Below, piece by piece: positions 54,273 to 62,803 of a stretch of 64,000 nt of DNA. The notes beneath the pieces were generated by a model, which did no database searches, had not been told where the DNA came from, and saw only the letters and a program-made list of their open reading frames with translations. Position numbers and translations under genes: made by a program. Source of the DNA: a bacterium (GTDB lineage: Bacteria > Actinomycetota > Acidimicrobiia > Acidimicrobiales > Bin134); NCBI GenBank assembly GCA_026708015.1, contig JAPOVT010000028.1, positions 1 to 64,000 on the forward strand, given 5' to 3'. The stretch's first letter is position 1. Each line of letters begins with the position of its first letter.

Positions 54273-56576
54273 TCAGGCGATAACGGGGATGGGATTCAAT
54301 TGGTCCTCAGGGAGCGGAGTCTCCCGCCAACTCATCGAAACGGGCACATCGAACAGCCGTCCGGGGGCAAAGCGGGCCCAGAAGTGGCGCATGCCCGGCA
54401 CGATGACGCGCGCCACCGGCAGGCCGATGTCGGGCCGGGTCTGGTCGAGCGCGAGGAACTCCATGCCGCGGGCTTCGACGAGCGCGCGGCAGTACTCCAC
54501 GTCTTCGCGGGTGTCCGAGGTGTCGGGAACCGGATAGTCCAGTTCGCCCCGCGGCGCGGCGTCGGGGGTCGGCGCCAGCCAGAGATGATCCGCCAGCCTC
54601 CCCGTCTGCCACCACCAGCGGCTCATGGGGTCGTTGGCCGCGTAGCCGGACCTGCGTCGCGCCGGGTCGCCCACCCATTGCAGACACTGGTTCAACTCGC
54701 ACACCGCCCGCAGCGCCGCAATGTGGGGATCGGTGTGCGCCCCGGCGCCATAGATGATGTCCTCGGCGCCGTCGCCGGGCCTGCGGGAAACCGCCACAAA
54801 CACCGGGATGCCGAAGTCCCCTGTCGCGTCCAGCACCCACATCTCGCGCTCATGGCGTCCGTAGTACGCCCGCGCTGCCGCAAGGTACTCGTCGTCGAAG
54901 CTCGACAGATCCACTTCCGGCAGACGCAGCCGGTTGTACCACCAGACCGCGAAGGCATCGCGTTCCACAAGTTCGAGGAACCCCTGAAAGATCGCTTCCT
55001 CGAGTGTGTTCCCCGCGGCGCACCCGTTCGAGTCCGCCCGGAGACCGGAACCGTCGTCTCCCTCCCCTGCCATGCCGTAGAGGATTGATGTGGGCAGATA
55101 CCGGTGCCGGTCTTGGGTGAACGACCACACGGGCGACCAGTGTATCTCCGCTCCGGGATCAAGCCGGGGTGGCACGAAGTTGTAGGGGTGGCCGCGGGCG
55201 TTGATCTGCTCCGCGTCATCGAGTTGCCGGTCGCTGAACAGTTGCACGTCGTTCGGGTGGATAGCCTCCGACTCTCCCGCAGCCTCGAAGTCCTCAAGGC
55301 TGCGCCGGCAACGGATCTCATCGCCATGAAACGCACCGCTGTAGCGCTCGATTGCCTCGCAGAGGGCGCTCGCCTCCGCCTGCTGAGGGGTGCTGCCCTT
55401 GCCCGCGCTCTTGCTTCGCAAGCTGCGTCGCAAGGAACTGAGGCTGCGGCTCCTGAGTGCGTAGTTGCTGCCTGCCCAGTACACATGCAGCCAAGGGTCG
55501 GCCTCGTCCGACACACGGGTGAGCCATGTCACCACGCCGGTGATCGGGCTCACGAGGTGCCGGTACTTGGCCAGTGTCGCCTCGGGAGGGGCCACGCGCC
55601 GGCCGCCGCTGTTGTGTACCAGTTTGGGGCTCGGCTGCAACCGTACCGGTTCTGCCGGCCGGTCGGCGCGGTAGCGGGCTTCATCACCGCACGCGGGGCA
55701 TTGCGGGCGACGCATCGCGGGGTGCAGCCGGCTTTCGAGGCTTGCCGCATCCAGCGAGATCGCATGCTCGTGTATGGGCGCCGACTCCCCGAGCACCAGC
55801 CACTTGGCGATCTCGGCTGCGGCCAAACCGCACACCGCCTCCAGCACCACCGGCTCCACCGCGCGGGGGCGCACGGCCGAGGCCTCCCCGCCCAGGTTGC
55901 GCACGAAACTGTGAACCTCCTGGTGGCCTTGGAGGCGATAGGCGAGACACGCCCAGCAGGGACCCTCCGCCGGACGGAAGACCGGCCCGAACAGCGGCTG
56001 CATGCCGCTCGGCCTGGCCAGGATCCAGGGCGCACCGGATTCGAGGTGGCGGCGGTTGACAGCTTCGTGGCCTTCCTCGAGGTAATCGGCGCACACCACC
56101 ACAGAAACAGAGGGGTGGGCGATGCCCGTCTCAATACCCATTGCCGCGAGCTGGCCGGCGAGCGGTCCGCCATCGCCGACGATGGCCACCGTCGACTCTG
56201 CCAGACGCTGTTGCACCCAGCGCGGCGAGGCGCCGAGTGACGACCAATACGCCGCCCGGTTCGGGGCCATGTCGTAGTCGCCCGATACCAGATACCCCCG
56301 CGACGCCAAGGCCGTGATCGCAGCCTCGGCCTCGGAGGCCGAGTGCGCGGGCAACAAAGCGTCGGCGATCTCCCCGTGAGTGCGCTGTCCGTCGCAAAGG
56401 GGCACGAGGTCGCAATGGATCTGCCCGTTGATCAGCGTATTGAAGGCCTCCGACACGAGCAGCAGCCTCTCATCGCCGATCAGCCGATACTCGAGATGGG
56501 GGGTGAGAATCGGCACCTCGATGAGGCCGAGGTCGGCAGGCGTGGTTCGGCTCAACATCGGCACCCGCCGGGTCAT
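54273..56576 (-). CDS. fused E1-like leader-binding / YcaO cyclodehydratase
   Basis: 767 residues from ATG 56576 (GTG 56654 and ATG 56558 are alternatives). Residues about 15-110 form a winged-helix leader-binding (PqqD-like) region, then an E1-like domain (about 120-300) with C-W-A-C and C-P-A-C zinc cysteines, then YcaO (about 330-767) with the ATP-site segments A-E-A-S-A-L-C-E-A-I-E-R and L-E-E-A-I-F-Q-G-F-L-E-L-V-E-R-D-A. The C-terminus is N-P-I-P-V-I-A, a shortened form of the proline-rich tail needed for catalysis in azoline synthetases. It turns Cys (or Ser/Thr) of the precursor into azolines. No FMN dehydrogenase is nearby. Same strand as nusB, 94 nt downstream. Confidence 0.92.
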   Translation of the reverse strand: MTRRVPMLSRTTPADLGLIEVPILTPHLEYRLIGDERLLLVSEAFNTLINGQIHCDLVPLCDGQRTHGEIADALLPAHSASEAEAAITALASRGYLVSGDYDMAPNRAAYWSSLGASPRWVQQRLAESTVAIVGDGGPLAGQLAAMGIETGIAHPSVSVVVCADYLEEGHEAVNRRHLESGAPWILARPSGMQPLFGPVFRPAEGPCWACLAYRLQGHQEVHSFVRNLGGEASAVRPRAVEPVVLEAVCGLAAAEIAKWLVLGESAPIHEHAISLDAASLESRLHPAMRRPQCPACGDEARYRADRPAEPVRLQPSPKLVHNSGGRRVAPPEATLAKYRHLVSPITGVVTWLTRVSDEADPWLHVYWAGSNYALRSRSLSSLRRSLRSKSAGKGSTPQQAEASALCEAIERYSGAFHGDEIRCRRSLEDFEAAGESEAIHPNDVQLFSDRQLDDAEQINARGHPYNFVPPRLDPGAEIHWSPVWSFTQDRHRYLPTSILYGMAGEGDDGSGLRADSNGCAAGNTLEEAIFQGFLELVERDAFAVWWYNRLRLPEVDLSSFDDEYLAAARAYYGRHEREMWVLDATGDFGIPVFVAVSRRPGDGAEDIIYGAGAHTDPHIAALRAVCELNQCLQWVGDPARRRSGYAANDPMSRWWWQTGRLADHLWLAPTPDAAPRGELDYPVPDTSDTREDVEYCRALVEARGMEFLALDQTRPDIGLPVARVIVPGMRHFWARFAPGRLFDVPVSMSWRETPLPEDQLNPIPVIA

Positions 56577-56670
56577 CCTTCCGAAGTCGAAGGCGCGAGT
56601 TTCCCGGTCTTCGGGGTTGTGGGTTGTGCCTGGGAGGAGATGAACGCCGTTCACCGCTTCGCCTGCCCTC

Positions 56671-57099
56671 TCATCCGTCCTCGGTTGGGCGGACAGTAGC
56701 CGCGACCTGAGACAACATGCCGTTGATGAATCCCGCTGAGGACGGTGTGGAGTACTCATGGGCCAACTCCACCGCCTCGTTGATGATCACGGCCACAGAG
56801 ATATCGGTGCTGTGGGCGAGCTCAAAGCTGGCTAAACGCAGAATGGCCCGATCAAGCGCTGGCATCCGGGCTACAGGCCATCGATCGGAGAACTCCTCCA
56901 AGCGGGCGTCGATTTCGTTTTGGTGCTCGGCCGCCCCGCTCACCAGCGTGTGGGCGTAGGGGTCGAGCGGCAATTCTTGGTCGGCCAGCAATTCAGCCAT
57001 GTCCGCGCCCTTAGTCTCGGCCTCATAGAGCAGGCCCAGCACCCGTTCCCTCACTTGGCGGCGCTGTGACCCGGCAACCAGCGGATCGGGCGAGCTCAT
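56671..57099 (-). CDS. nusB: transcription antitermination factor NusB
   Basis: 142 residues, all-helical. R-x-R-V-L-G-L-L-Y-E-A-E at the N-terminus, W-P-V-A-R-M-P-A-L-D-R-A-I-L-R-L-A-x-F-E-L (about 75-95) and V-I-I-N-E-A-V-E-L-A-H-E-Y-S (about 104-117) are family hallmarks. Works with NusE in rRNA antitermination. In this lineage nusB usually lies next to pyrR; here the RiPP locus separates them. Confidence 0.94.
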   Translation of the reverse strand: MSSPDPLVAGSQRRQVRERVLGLLYEAETKGADMAELLADQELPLDPYAHTLVSGAAEHQNEIDARLEEFSDRWPVARMPALDRAILRLASFELAHSTDISVAVIINEAVELAHEYSTPSSAGFINGMLSQVAATVRPTEDG

Positions 57100-57134
57100 T
57101 TGTCACCGAGGAGTCGTCGAGGGCGCCGGAATGC

Positions 57135-57698
57135 TCATGCCCGGCTGATGTACTCGCCGGTGCGGGTGTCCACCTTGATCCGCTCGCCCGGGTTCAAGAA
57201 CAGCGGCACCTGTACCACCAGTCCGGTCTGGCAGGTGGCCGGCTTGGTGGCCCCCGACACCCGGTCGCCCTGGACGCCGGGCTCGGTCTGGGCGATGTCC
57301 AGCTCCACCGCGGCGGGCAGGTCGGTGCCCACGATCTCGGTGCCGAACATGCCGAGGATCACCGAGTTGTTCTCCACCAGATAGTTGACCGCGTCGCCCA
57401 GCACGTCGGCGCCCACGTGGAGCTGCTCGTAGGTCTCGCTGTCCATGAACACGAAGCTCTCGCCGTCGGAGTACAGGTACTGCATCTCCCGGCGGTCGAT
57501 GTTGGCCCGCTCCACCTTCTCACCCGCTCGGAAGGTGCGGTCGAGAACGGCGCCGGTGCGGGCGTTCTTCAACGTGGTGCGCACGAAGGCCCCGCCCTTG
57601 CCCGGCTTGACATGCTGGAACTCGACCACGTTGAACAGGCCGTCGTCGAGGCTCAGCGTCATGCCATTCTTGAGGTCGTTGGTGGTGATCGTGGCCAT
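57135..57698 (-). CDS. efp: elongation factor P
   Basis: 187 residues from ATG 57698. Three beta domains; the tRNA-contacting loop reads K-P-G-K-G-G-A with the lysine at the position modified in other bacteria. E-R-A-N-I-D-R-R-E-M-Q-Y-L-Y and the C-terminal G-E-R-I-K-V-D-T-R-T-G-E-Y signature are present. No epmA/epmB genes are in the window. Confidence 0.96.
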   Translation of the reverse strand: MATITTNDLKNGMTLSLDDGLFNVVEFQHVKPGKGGAFVRTTLKNARTGAVLDRTFRAGEKVERANIDRREMQYLYSDGESFVFMDSETYEQLHVGADVLGDAVNYLVENNSVILGMFGTEIVGTDLPAAVELDIAQTEPGVQGDRVSGATKPATCQTGLVVQVPLFLNPGERIKVDTRTGEYISRA

Positions 57699-57725
57699 GG
57701 GCAAAGTCTGGCCCACCCAGAACGA

Positions 57726-58841
57726 TCAGGCCACAGCGAGCGTTTTCGGCGAGTGGGTCAGCCGTCGGGCGCCGTCTTCGGTTACCACCACGGTGTCCTC
57801 CACCCGGGCACCGTAGAAGCCGGGCAAATACACACCAGGCTCAACGGTGATCACCTGGCCGACCTCGAGGGGCTCGGTGGCCGTGGCCCGCACCCAGGGC
57901 TCTTCGTGGATGTCGAGGCCCACACCGTGGCCGGTGCCGTGCACAAAGGCATCGCCCCAGCCAGCCGCGTCGATGCGATCTCGACAGGCCTTGTCCACAT
58001 CGGAGATGGGAGCACCGGGGGCCACCTGCTCCACGCCCAGCTGCTGGGCCTCCCTGACGGTTTCGAACACTCGTTGGGCTTCGGGATCGGGCTCGCCCAC
58101 CGCCACGGTGCGGGTCATGTCGGAGCGGTAGCCGTCCACCACCGCGCCCATGTCCATTATCACCAGCTCGTTGGGGCCGATGGGGCGGTCGGTGGGCCTG
58201 ATATGGGGCAGAGCGGCGTTGGGGCCCCCGGCCACGATGGTGGTGAAGGCGCTCTTTTCGGCCCCCAAGCGGCGAAAGGCGGTGTCCAAGGCCAGAGCCA
58301 CCTCTTGCTCGGTGGGGCTGTCGGCCAACATGGGGCGGACTTCGGCCAGCGCGGCATCGGCGATGGCGGCCGCTTTGGCCATGCGGTCGATCTCGCCGTC
58401 GTCTTTGATCTGACGGCACCGCTCCACCACCCCAGCGGTGGGCACCAGCTCGGCGGCCTCAAACCACTCGGCGTACTTGCGCTGATCGGCCCAGCTCACC
58501 GACGCCGCCTCCAAGCCGATGCGGCCCACGCCGGTGGCTGCCGCGGCCAACAGCTCATTGGGGGCGTCGTTGGTGATCTCGATTCGCACTTCCACGCCGG
58601 CTTGGCTGGTTTCCGCCTCGGACTGCTCGGCGTAGCGGCGGTCGGTTATCAGAACCAGCTCGTCGGGCCCCAGCCAGGCCAAACCGGCCGAGCCGGTGAA
58701 TCCGGTGAGGTAGCGGACGTTGACCAGGTTGGTCACCAGCAGCGCATCGCATTGGCTTTCGCCTGCCGAAGCCCGAACCCGGCCGGCCCGACCGGCCACT
58801 TCCATGGCGACGAGGTCTGGAGAGGTTTCTGGCTTCGTCAT
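57726..58841 (-). CDS. pepQ: Xaa-Pro aminopeptidase family (M24B)
   Basis: 371 residues from ATG 58841. N-terminal creatinase-like domain (1-135), C-terminal pita-bread domain with metal ligands: D in M-D-M-G-A-V-V-D-G-Y and S-D-M-T-R, H in V-H-G-T-G-H-G-V-G-L, E in V-E-P-G-V-Y and E in R-V-E-D-T. Splits Xaa-Pro dipeptides or oligopeptides; substrate length cannot be told. Start overlaps the aroQ stop (ATGA). Confidence 0.88.
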   Translation of the reverse strand: MTKPETSPDLVAMEVAGRAGRVRASAGESQCDALLVTNLVNVRYLTGFTGSAGLAWLGPDELVLITDRRYAEQSEAETSQAGVEVRIEITNDAPNELLAAAATGVGRIGLEAASVSWADQRKYAEWFEAAELVPTAGVVERCRQIKDDGEIDRMAKAAAIADAALAEVRPMLADSPTEQEVALALDTAFRRLGAEKSAFTTIVAGGPNAALPHIRPTDRPIGPNELVIMDMGAVVDGYRSDMTRTVAVGEPDPEAQRVFETVREAQQLGVEQVAPGAPISDVDKACRDRIDAAGWGDAFVHGTGHGVGLDIHEEPWVRATATEPLEVGQVITVEPGVYLPGFYGARVEDTVVVTEDGARRLTHSPKTLAVA

Positions 58842-59278
58842 CCGGCCAGCAAGCGGGCCACTGCCTCGACGGCTAGCTCGTAGCCGTGGCCGCCGAAGCC
58901 CACGATGGTGCCGGTGGCCACTGGGCTGACCACCGAGGTGTGGCGCCACGGCTCGCGGGCGTTGGGGTTGGACAGGTGCAGCTCCACCACCGGTCCCTCG
59001 AAGGCGGCGAGGGCGTCGTGGATGGCCCAGGAGTAGTGGGTGAAGGCGCCGGGGTTGATGATGATGGCCGCGCACCGGCGCCGGGCCTGGTGGATGTGAT
59101 TGATGAGGGCGGCCTCGTCGTTGGACTGGTGGTGCTCGATGGCGAGCCCGTGGCGCTCGGCGGTGGCGGCCGCGGTGGCCGCATGGTCGTCGAGGGTGTC
59201 GGTGCCGTAGACCTCGGGCTCCCGGTCGCCCAGCAGGTTCAGGTTGGGTCCCGAAAGCAGAAGGATCGTCTGGCTCAT
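58838..59278 (-). CDS. aroQ: type II 3-dehydroquinate dehydratase
   Basis: 146 residues from ATG 59278, preceded by GGAGG. L-L-L-S-G-P-N-L-N-L-L-G-D-R-E-P-E-V-Y-G (flexible lid with Arg and catalytic Tyr region), I-I-I-N-P-G-A-F-T-H-Y-S and V-E-L-H-L-S-N are diagnostic. Converts dehydroquinate to dehydroshikimate. Part of the aroK-aroB-aroQ run. Confidence 0.96.
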   Translation of the reverse strand: MSQTILLLSGPNLNLLGDREPEVYGTDTLDDHAATAAATAERHGLAIEHHQSNDEAALINHIHQARRRCAAIIINPGAFTHYSWAIHDALAAFEGPVVELHLSNPNAREPWRHTSVVSPVATGTIVGFGGHGYELAVEAVARLLAG

Positions 59279-59309
59279 CTCATGTCCTCCAGGCAGGCAG
59301 GGCTCCAAT

Positions 59310-60347
59310 TCATCTGATGGCCTCCAGTGTCTCTCGCAGAAGGTCGGGCGCCAGGCCGGCAACCGGCTGGATTCCGTCAGGGCCGTCCAGCATGAAAGTG
59401 ACCCCGTCGACCGCTTTTTTGTCCCGGCTGAACAGCGCAACCAAGGCGTCAGCGTCGGCCCCTTCGGGCAAGCAGGTGGGCAGGTGGTAGCCGCCGACCA
59501 CTCGGCGGTGCTCGTCCACCCGCTCGGCGTCGATGCGGCCGGTGCGGTGGGCCAGCTCGGCGGCGTAGATGAGGCCGACGGCCACCGCCTCGCCGTGGCG
59601 GAGGTCGTAGCCGCCGTGGGCTTCCAGCGCATGGGCCAATGTGTGGCCGTAGTTGAGCACGGCCCGGCGGCCCGATTCCCGCTCGTCGGCCGCCACCACC
59701 TCGGCTTTGATCTGCACACAGCGGGCGATGCGCTCGGGCAGGCTCAGGGCGTCGAAGTCGGCATCGGCGATGAAGTGGTACTTGGCCATCTCCCCCAACC
59801 CCGACCGCATCTCCTCGGGAGGCAGGGTGTCGAGCGCCTCGGTGTCGCACAGCACCGCGGAGGGCTGCCAGAAGGCGCCGACCAGGTTCTTGCCCTCAGG
59901 CAGGTTCACGCCGGTCTTGCCTCCGACTGAGGCGTCGATCTGGCCCAGCAGGGTGGTGGCCACGAACACCACCTCGATGCCCCGGTGGTAGACGGCGGCG
60001 GCGAACCCGCCCAGGTCGGTGACCGCTCCCCCGCCCACTGCCACCACCGCGTCGCGGCGGGTGAGGCCCCACTGGGCGAATTCCCTACACAGCTCCTCTA
60101 CCGCGCCCAGCGTCTTGATCTGCTCGCCGTTGTCGGTGATGAACACCCGGTGCTCCACGCCGGGGTCCACGGTGAGGCCGGCATCGGCCACCGCGGCCTG
60201 GGTGACCACCGCCACCCGGCCCACGTCGAGGGGAACGACTTCGGGAAGGCAATGACGGACACCGGGGCCGACCCAGACGTCATAGGACCTCTCCCCCAAC
60301 TCAACCGGAACCCGGATCGCGCCCAGGAGGCTGGTTTCGGCGCTCAT
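59310..60347 (-). CDS. aroB: 3-dehydroquinate synthase
   Basis: 345 residues. NAD+ site V-G-G-G-A-V-T-D-L-G-G-F-A-A-A (about 104-118), T-T-L-L-G-Q-I-D-A-S-V-G-G-K-T-G-V-N-L, and zinc ligands E-M-A-K-Y-H, N-Y-G-H-T-L-A-H-A-L-E and H-G-E-A-V-A-V-G. Second step of the shikimate pathway. Start overlaps the aroK stop (ATGA). Confidence 0.96.
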   Translation of the reverse strand: MSAETSLLGAIRVPVELGERSYDVWVGPGVRHCLPEVVPLDVGRVAVVTQAAVADAGLTVDPGVEHRVFITDNGEQIKTLGAVEELCREFAQWGLTRRDAVVAVGGGAVTDLGGFAAAVYHRGIEVVFVATTLLGQIDASVGGKTGVNLPEGKNLVGAFWQPSAVLCDTEALDTLPPEEMRSGLGEMAKYHFIADADFDALSLPERIARCVQIKAEVVAADERESGRRAVLNYGHTLAHALEAHGGYDLRHGEAVAVGLIYAAELAHRTGRIDAERVDEHRRVVGGYHLPTCLPEGADADALVALFSRDKKAVDGVTFMLDGPDGIQPVAGLAPDLLRETLEAIR

Positions 60348-60874
60348 CGGGCCGACACCGTCTGGGGCCAGGCTTGTCTGATCTGCTCGGCCACTTGTTG
60401 GGGCTCCAAGTCGTCTACGTCAATGATTTCGTGGGCTGCCTTCTCGTAGAGCCCCGACCGAGTGGCGCTGATCGCGGTGAGGTCGGCCATCGGGTCGTCG
60501 CCCAGAAGCGGGCGGTTCTCGCCGGCTCGGACCCGCTGGCCCAACGTGTCAATAGTGGCCCGCAGCCAGCACACCCAGGCCCGATGTCGCAGCAGTTCAC
60601 GGTTCTCGGCCCGCAACACCGCTCCCCCGCCGCAGGCCACCACCATCGGCTGCGGGGAGGCCAGACAGGCAGCCAGTTCCGACTGCTCAATGTCTCGGAA
60701 GCCATCCTCGCCGTCGGCCTCGAAGATCTCGGGAACAGACCGGTCCTGGCGCTCCTCGATGGCGGCGTCGAGGTCCACGAACCGCAGCCCTTCGAATTGG
60801 GCCAACCAGAACCCCACCGTCGATTTCCCCGACCCCATCATCCCGATGAGGGCCACATGGGGCCTACCTTCCAC
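60344..60874 (-). CDS. aroK: shikimate kinase
   Basis: 176 residues. Walker A G-M-M-G-S-G-K-S-T (about 11-19), F-V-D-L-D-A-A-I-E (shikimate Asp), G-E-D-G-F-R-D-I-E (Arg), C-G-G-G-A-V (Walker B-like GGG) and R-P-L-L (lid). Opens the aroK-aroB-aroQ-pepQ-efp-nusB gene run. Confidence 0.95.
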   Translation of the reverse strand: MEGRPHVALIGMMGSGKSTVGFWLAQFEGLRFVDLDAAIEERQDRSVPEIFEADGEDGFRDIEQSELAACLASPQPMVVACGGGAVLRAENRELLRHRAWVCWLRATIDTLGQRVRAGENRPLLGDDPMADLTAISATRSGLYEKAAHEIIDVDDLEPQQVAEQIRQAWPQTVSAR

Positions 60875-60939
60875 AACCCGATACTACCGGGGGCAGTTTG
60901 CCCCCTGCGTCCAGTTACCGCACCCGTCGCGGCAGTTGC

Positions 60940-61161
60940 CTATTGGCGGGATTCCAATATGCCTTCGGTCTTGGCGACCTGGCTGGCGAGGCCGTCGGCG
61001 ATGACTTCGATCTTCGCAACCCGATTGCTAAGGTCATCGACTCGCTCGGTAAGTCTCTCAACTCGACCTGTCAGCCGTACTATGTCAGAGCGCAGCCAAG
61101 CGAAGCCGCCTAGGACCAGGGCAATCAACACGCTGAGGAGCGAGGTGAGGGCGGCTTCCAT
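60940..61161 (-). CDS. small membrane protein with coiled coil
   Basis: 73 residues. A single transmembrane helix (about 6-22) then a heptad-repeat helix (I-V-R-L-T-G-R-V-E-R-L-T-E-R-V-D-D-L) to residue 65. ATG start, no recognised family. Its design parallels the 72-residue protein encoded at 25739-25957. Lies alone between aroK and the prepilin peptidase gene. Confidence 0.6.
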   Translation of the reverse strand: MEAALTSLLSVLIALVLGGFAWLRSDIVRLTGRVERLTERVDDLSNRVAKIEVIADGLASQVAKTEGILESRQ

Positions 61162-61230
61162 GCCACCAATATAGCAGGGTCAGCAACGTTTTTCACTGTA
61201 TTTTCTATATATTTCGATATTTTCTAACAT

Positions 61231-61929
61231 CTAACTGGTCACGGGTATGGCCAGCACCACGGCTGCGGCGGCGACGGCCATGGAGGGGGCGAAGGGGAAT
61301 ACGGTGGGGCGGGGGTTGTCGGGATCGGCCAGGGGGTCGGGCAAGAGCTCGATGCCCAGGGCCCTAACGCCCCACACGAACAGGCCCATGATGGCCCCCA
61401 GCACAGAGGCCAGGCCGAGGGCCAGAAGCACGGCCAGCAAAGACTGGCCATAGCCCGACCCCACCCAGCCCAGCACTAGGCCCAACGGCAGCGACAGCTT
61501 CACATCGCCCCACCCGAGGCTGCCCCTTGAGGCGGTGTGCAACACGGCCATGATGCCGCTGTAGAGCCCGGCGGCGGCCACTGCTTGGCCGATGGCCCCC
61601 GGCTGGTGTCGCAGCAGCGAGATGAGGGTCATCAGCGCCAGCAGAACCAGCACGGCGGGGAACACGATGGCGTTGGGGACGCGGTAGTGGAACAGATCCA
61701 CGGTGGTGACAGCGACCAGGGCAACGAACAGCGCCCACACCGGCACCACATCCCAGGTGGTGCCCAGTAGGCCGCCGGCCGCCCCCAAGGCGGCGGCGGT
61801 GGACAGCGAGACCATCACCCGCAGGGAGCGGCTGTTGCGCACTTTGAAGCTCCACACGAGCGGCAGCAGGAAGCGGCCCGCCACGATGCCGATGGCCACC
61901 CCGGCAATGATCATGGCTGCCGTGCTCAC
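61231..61929 (-). CDS. type IV prepilin peptidase (A24 family)
   Basis: 232 residues, about seven transmembrane helices. Two catalytic Asp motifs: V-D-L-F-H-Y-R-V-P-N (about 78-87) and G-W-G-D-V-K-L (about 139-145, the GxGD motif). The N-terminal methylation domain with its Cys cluster found in PilD is absent, so it is the short peptidase-only form common in actinobacteria. Substrate pilins are not in the window. Confidence 0.85.
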   Translation of the reverse strand: MSTAAMIIAGVAIGIVAGRFLLPLVWSFKVRNSRSLRVMVSLSTAAALGAAGGLLGTTWDVVPVWALFVALVAVTTVDLFHYRVPNAIVFPAVLVLLALMTLISLLRHQPGAIGQAVAAAGLYSGIMAVLHTASRGSLGWGDVKLSLPLGLVLGWVGSGYGQSLLAVLLALGLASVLGAIMGLFVWGVRALGIELLPDPLADPDNPRPTVFPFAPSMAVAAAAVVLAIPVTS

Positions 61930-61951
61930 CGCTCGCCCCCGGTTGCCCAGC

Positions 61952-62803
61952 TCATCTGCCCTTGAGCGCCTCTGTGGCCGCGGCGGTCATGGCCTCGACC
62001 GGCGGATCGGCCCCGGTCCAGATCCGCACGGCGTGGGCGGCCTGGTACACCAGCATGCCTACACCGTTGGACGCTGGCACGCCTCGACGCCGGCATTCGG
62101 CCAGCAGCGGGGTGTGGAGTGGGTTGTAGACCAACTCGGCCACATGCTGGCCGCCATGGAGCAGATCGGGATCCAAAGGCACGTTGCCCGCGCCCTCGGT
62201 CTCGGCCATCCCCACCGGGGTGGCGTTCACCACCAGTTGGTACCTGCCGACTTCGGTCGACCCAGCCGTTGTGCCCACCGATCCGGCCAGCGCGGCGGCC
62301 GACGCTGCCTGCTCGGGCCGACGGGCCACAACTGCCACTTCGGCCACTCCCCGGCGGGCCAATTCGGCCACCACCGCCCGGGCCGCTCCGCCCGCCCCCA
62401 GCACCGCGCAGCCGATCCCGGCCATCTCCACTCCGTCAGCTAGCAGGGCGTCGCAGAATCCGGCGCCGTCGGTGTTGTGGCCGATGAGCCGGTCCCCAAC
62501 GCGGCCCACGCAGTTCACCACCCTCAGCGCCGCGGCGGCCGGGCTCAGCTCGTCCACCGCGGCGGCCACGTCGGCCTTGTGGGGCATGGTCACCGACAAC
62601 CCCGCCATTCCCTGGTCGCGCATGTGCTTAAGGGCCTCGGCGGCCTCGCCAGGGGGCACTTCAATGGCCGCGTAGATCCAATCCAAGCCCAACTCATCGA
62701 ATGCGGCCTGACAGATTGCCGGGGATAGGGAATGCCGAATCGGAAAACCGATCACACCGGCCGCGATCTCGGTGTCGGGTGGCACCCCGATTGGGGTCAG
62801 CAT
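61952..62803 (-). CDS. aroE: shikimate dehydrogenase
   Basis: 283 residues. H-S-L-S-P (substrate Ser), S-V-T-M-P-H-K (catalytic Lys), G-H-N-T-D-G-A-G (Asp), and the NADP site V-L-G-A-G-G-A-A-R-A (about 132-141) with N-A-T-P-V-G-M. Fourth step of the shikimate pathway; separated from the aroK-B-Q run by about 1 kb. Start overlaps the mltG end by 7 nt. Confidence 0.94.
   Translation of the reverse strand: MLTPIGVPPDTEIAAGVIGFPIRHSLSPAICQAAFDELGLDWIYAAIEVPPGEAAEALKHMRDQGMAGLSVTMPHKADVAAAVDELSPAAAALRVVNCVGRVGDRLIGHNTDGAGFCDALLADGVEMAGIGCAVLGAGGAARAVVAELARRGVAEVAVVARRPEQAASAAALAGSVGTTAGSTEVGRYQLVVNATPVGMAETEGAGNVPLDPDLLHGGQHVAELVYNPLHTPLLAECRRRGVPASNGVGMLVYQAAHAVRIWTGADPPVEAMTAAATEALKGR

Noticed and set aside
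43804..56670. Transposon or integrase borders of the RiPP locus
   Set aside because: No transposase, integrase, tRNA or inverted terminal repeats were seen at either end.
57066..58883. 605-residue plus-strand open frame
   Set aside because: Lies opposite efp and pepQ; Gly/His-rich with no domain, typical antisense shadow.
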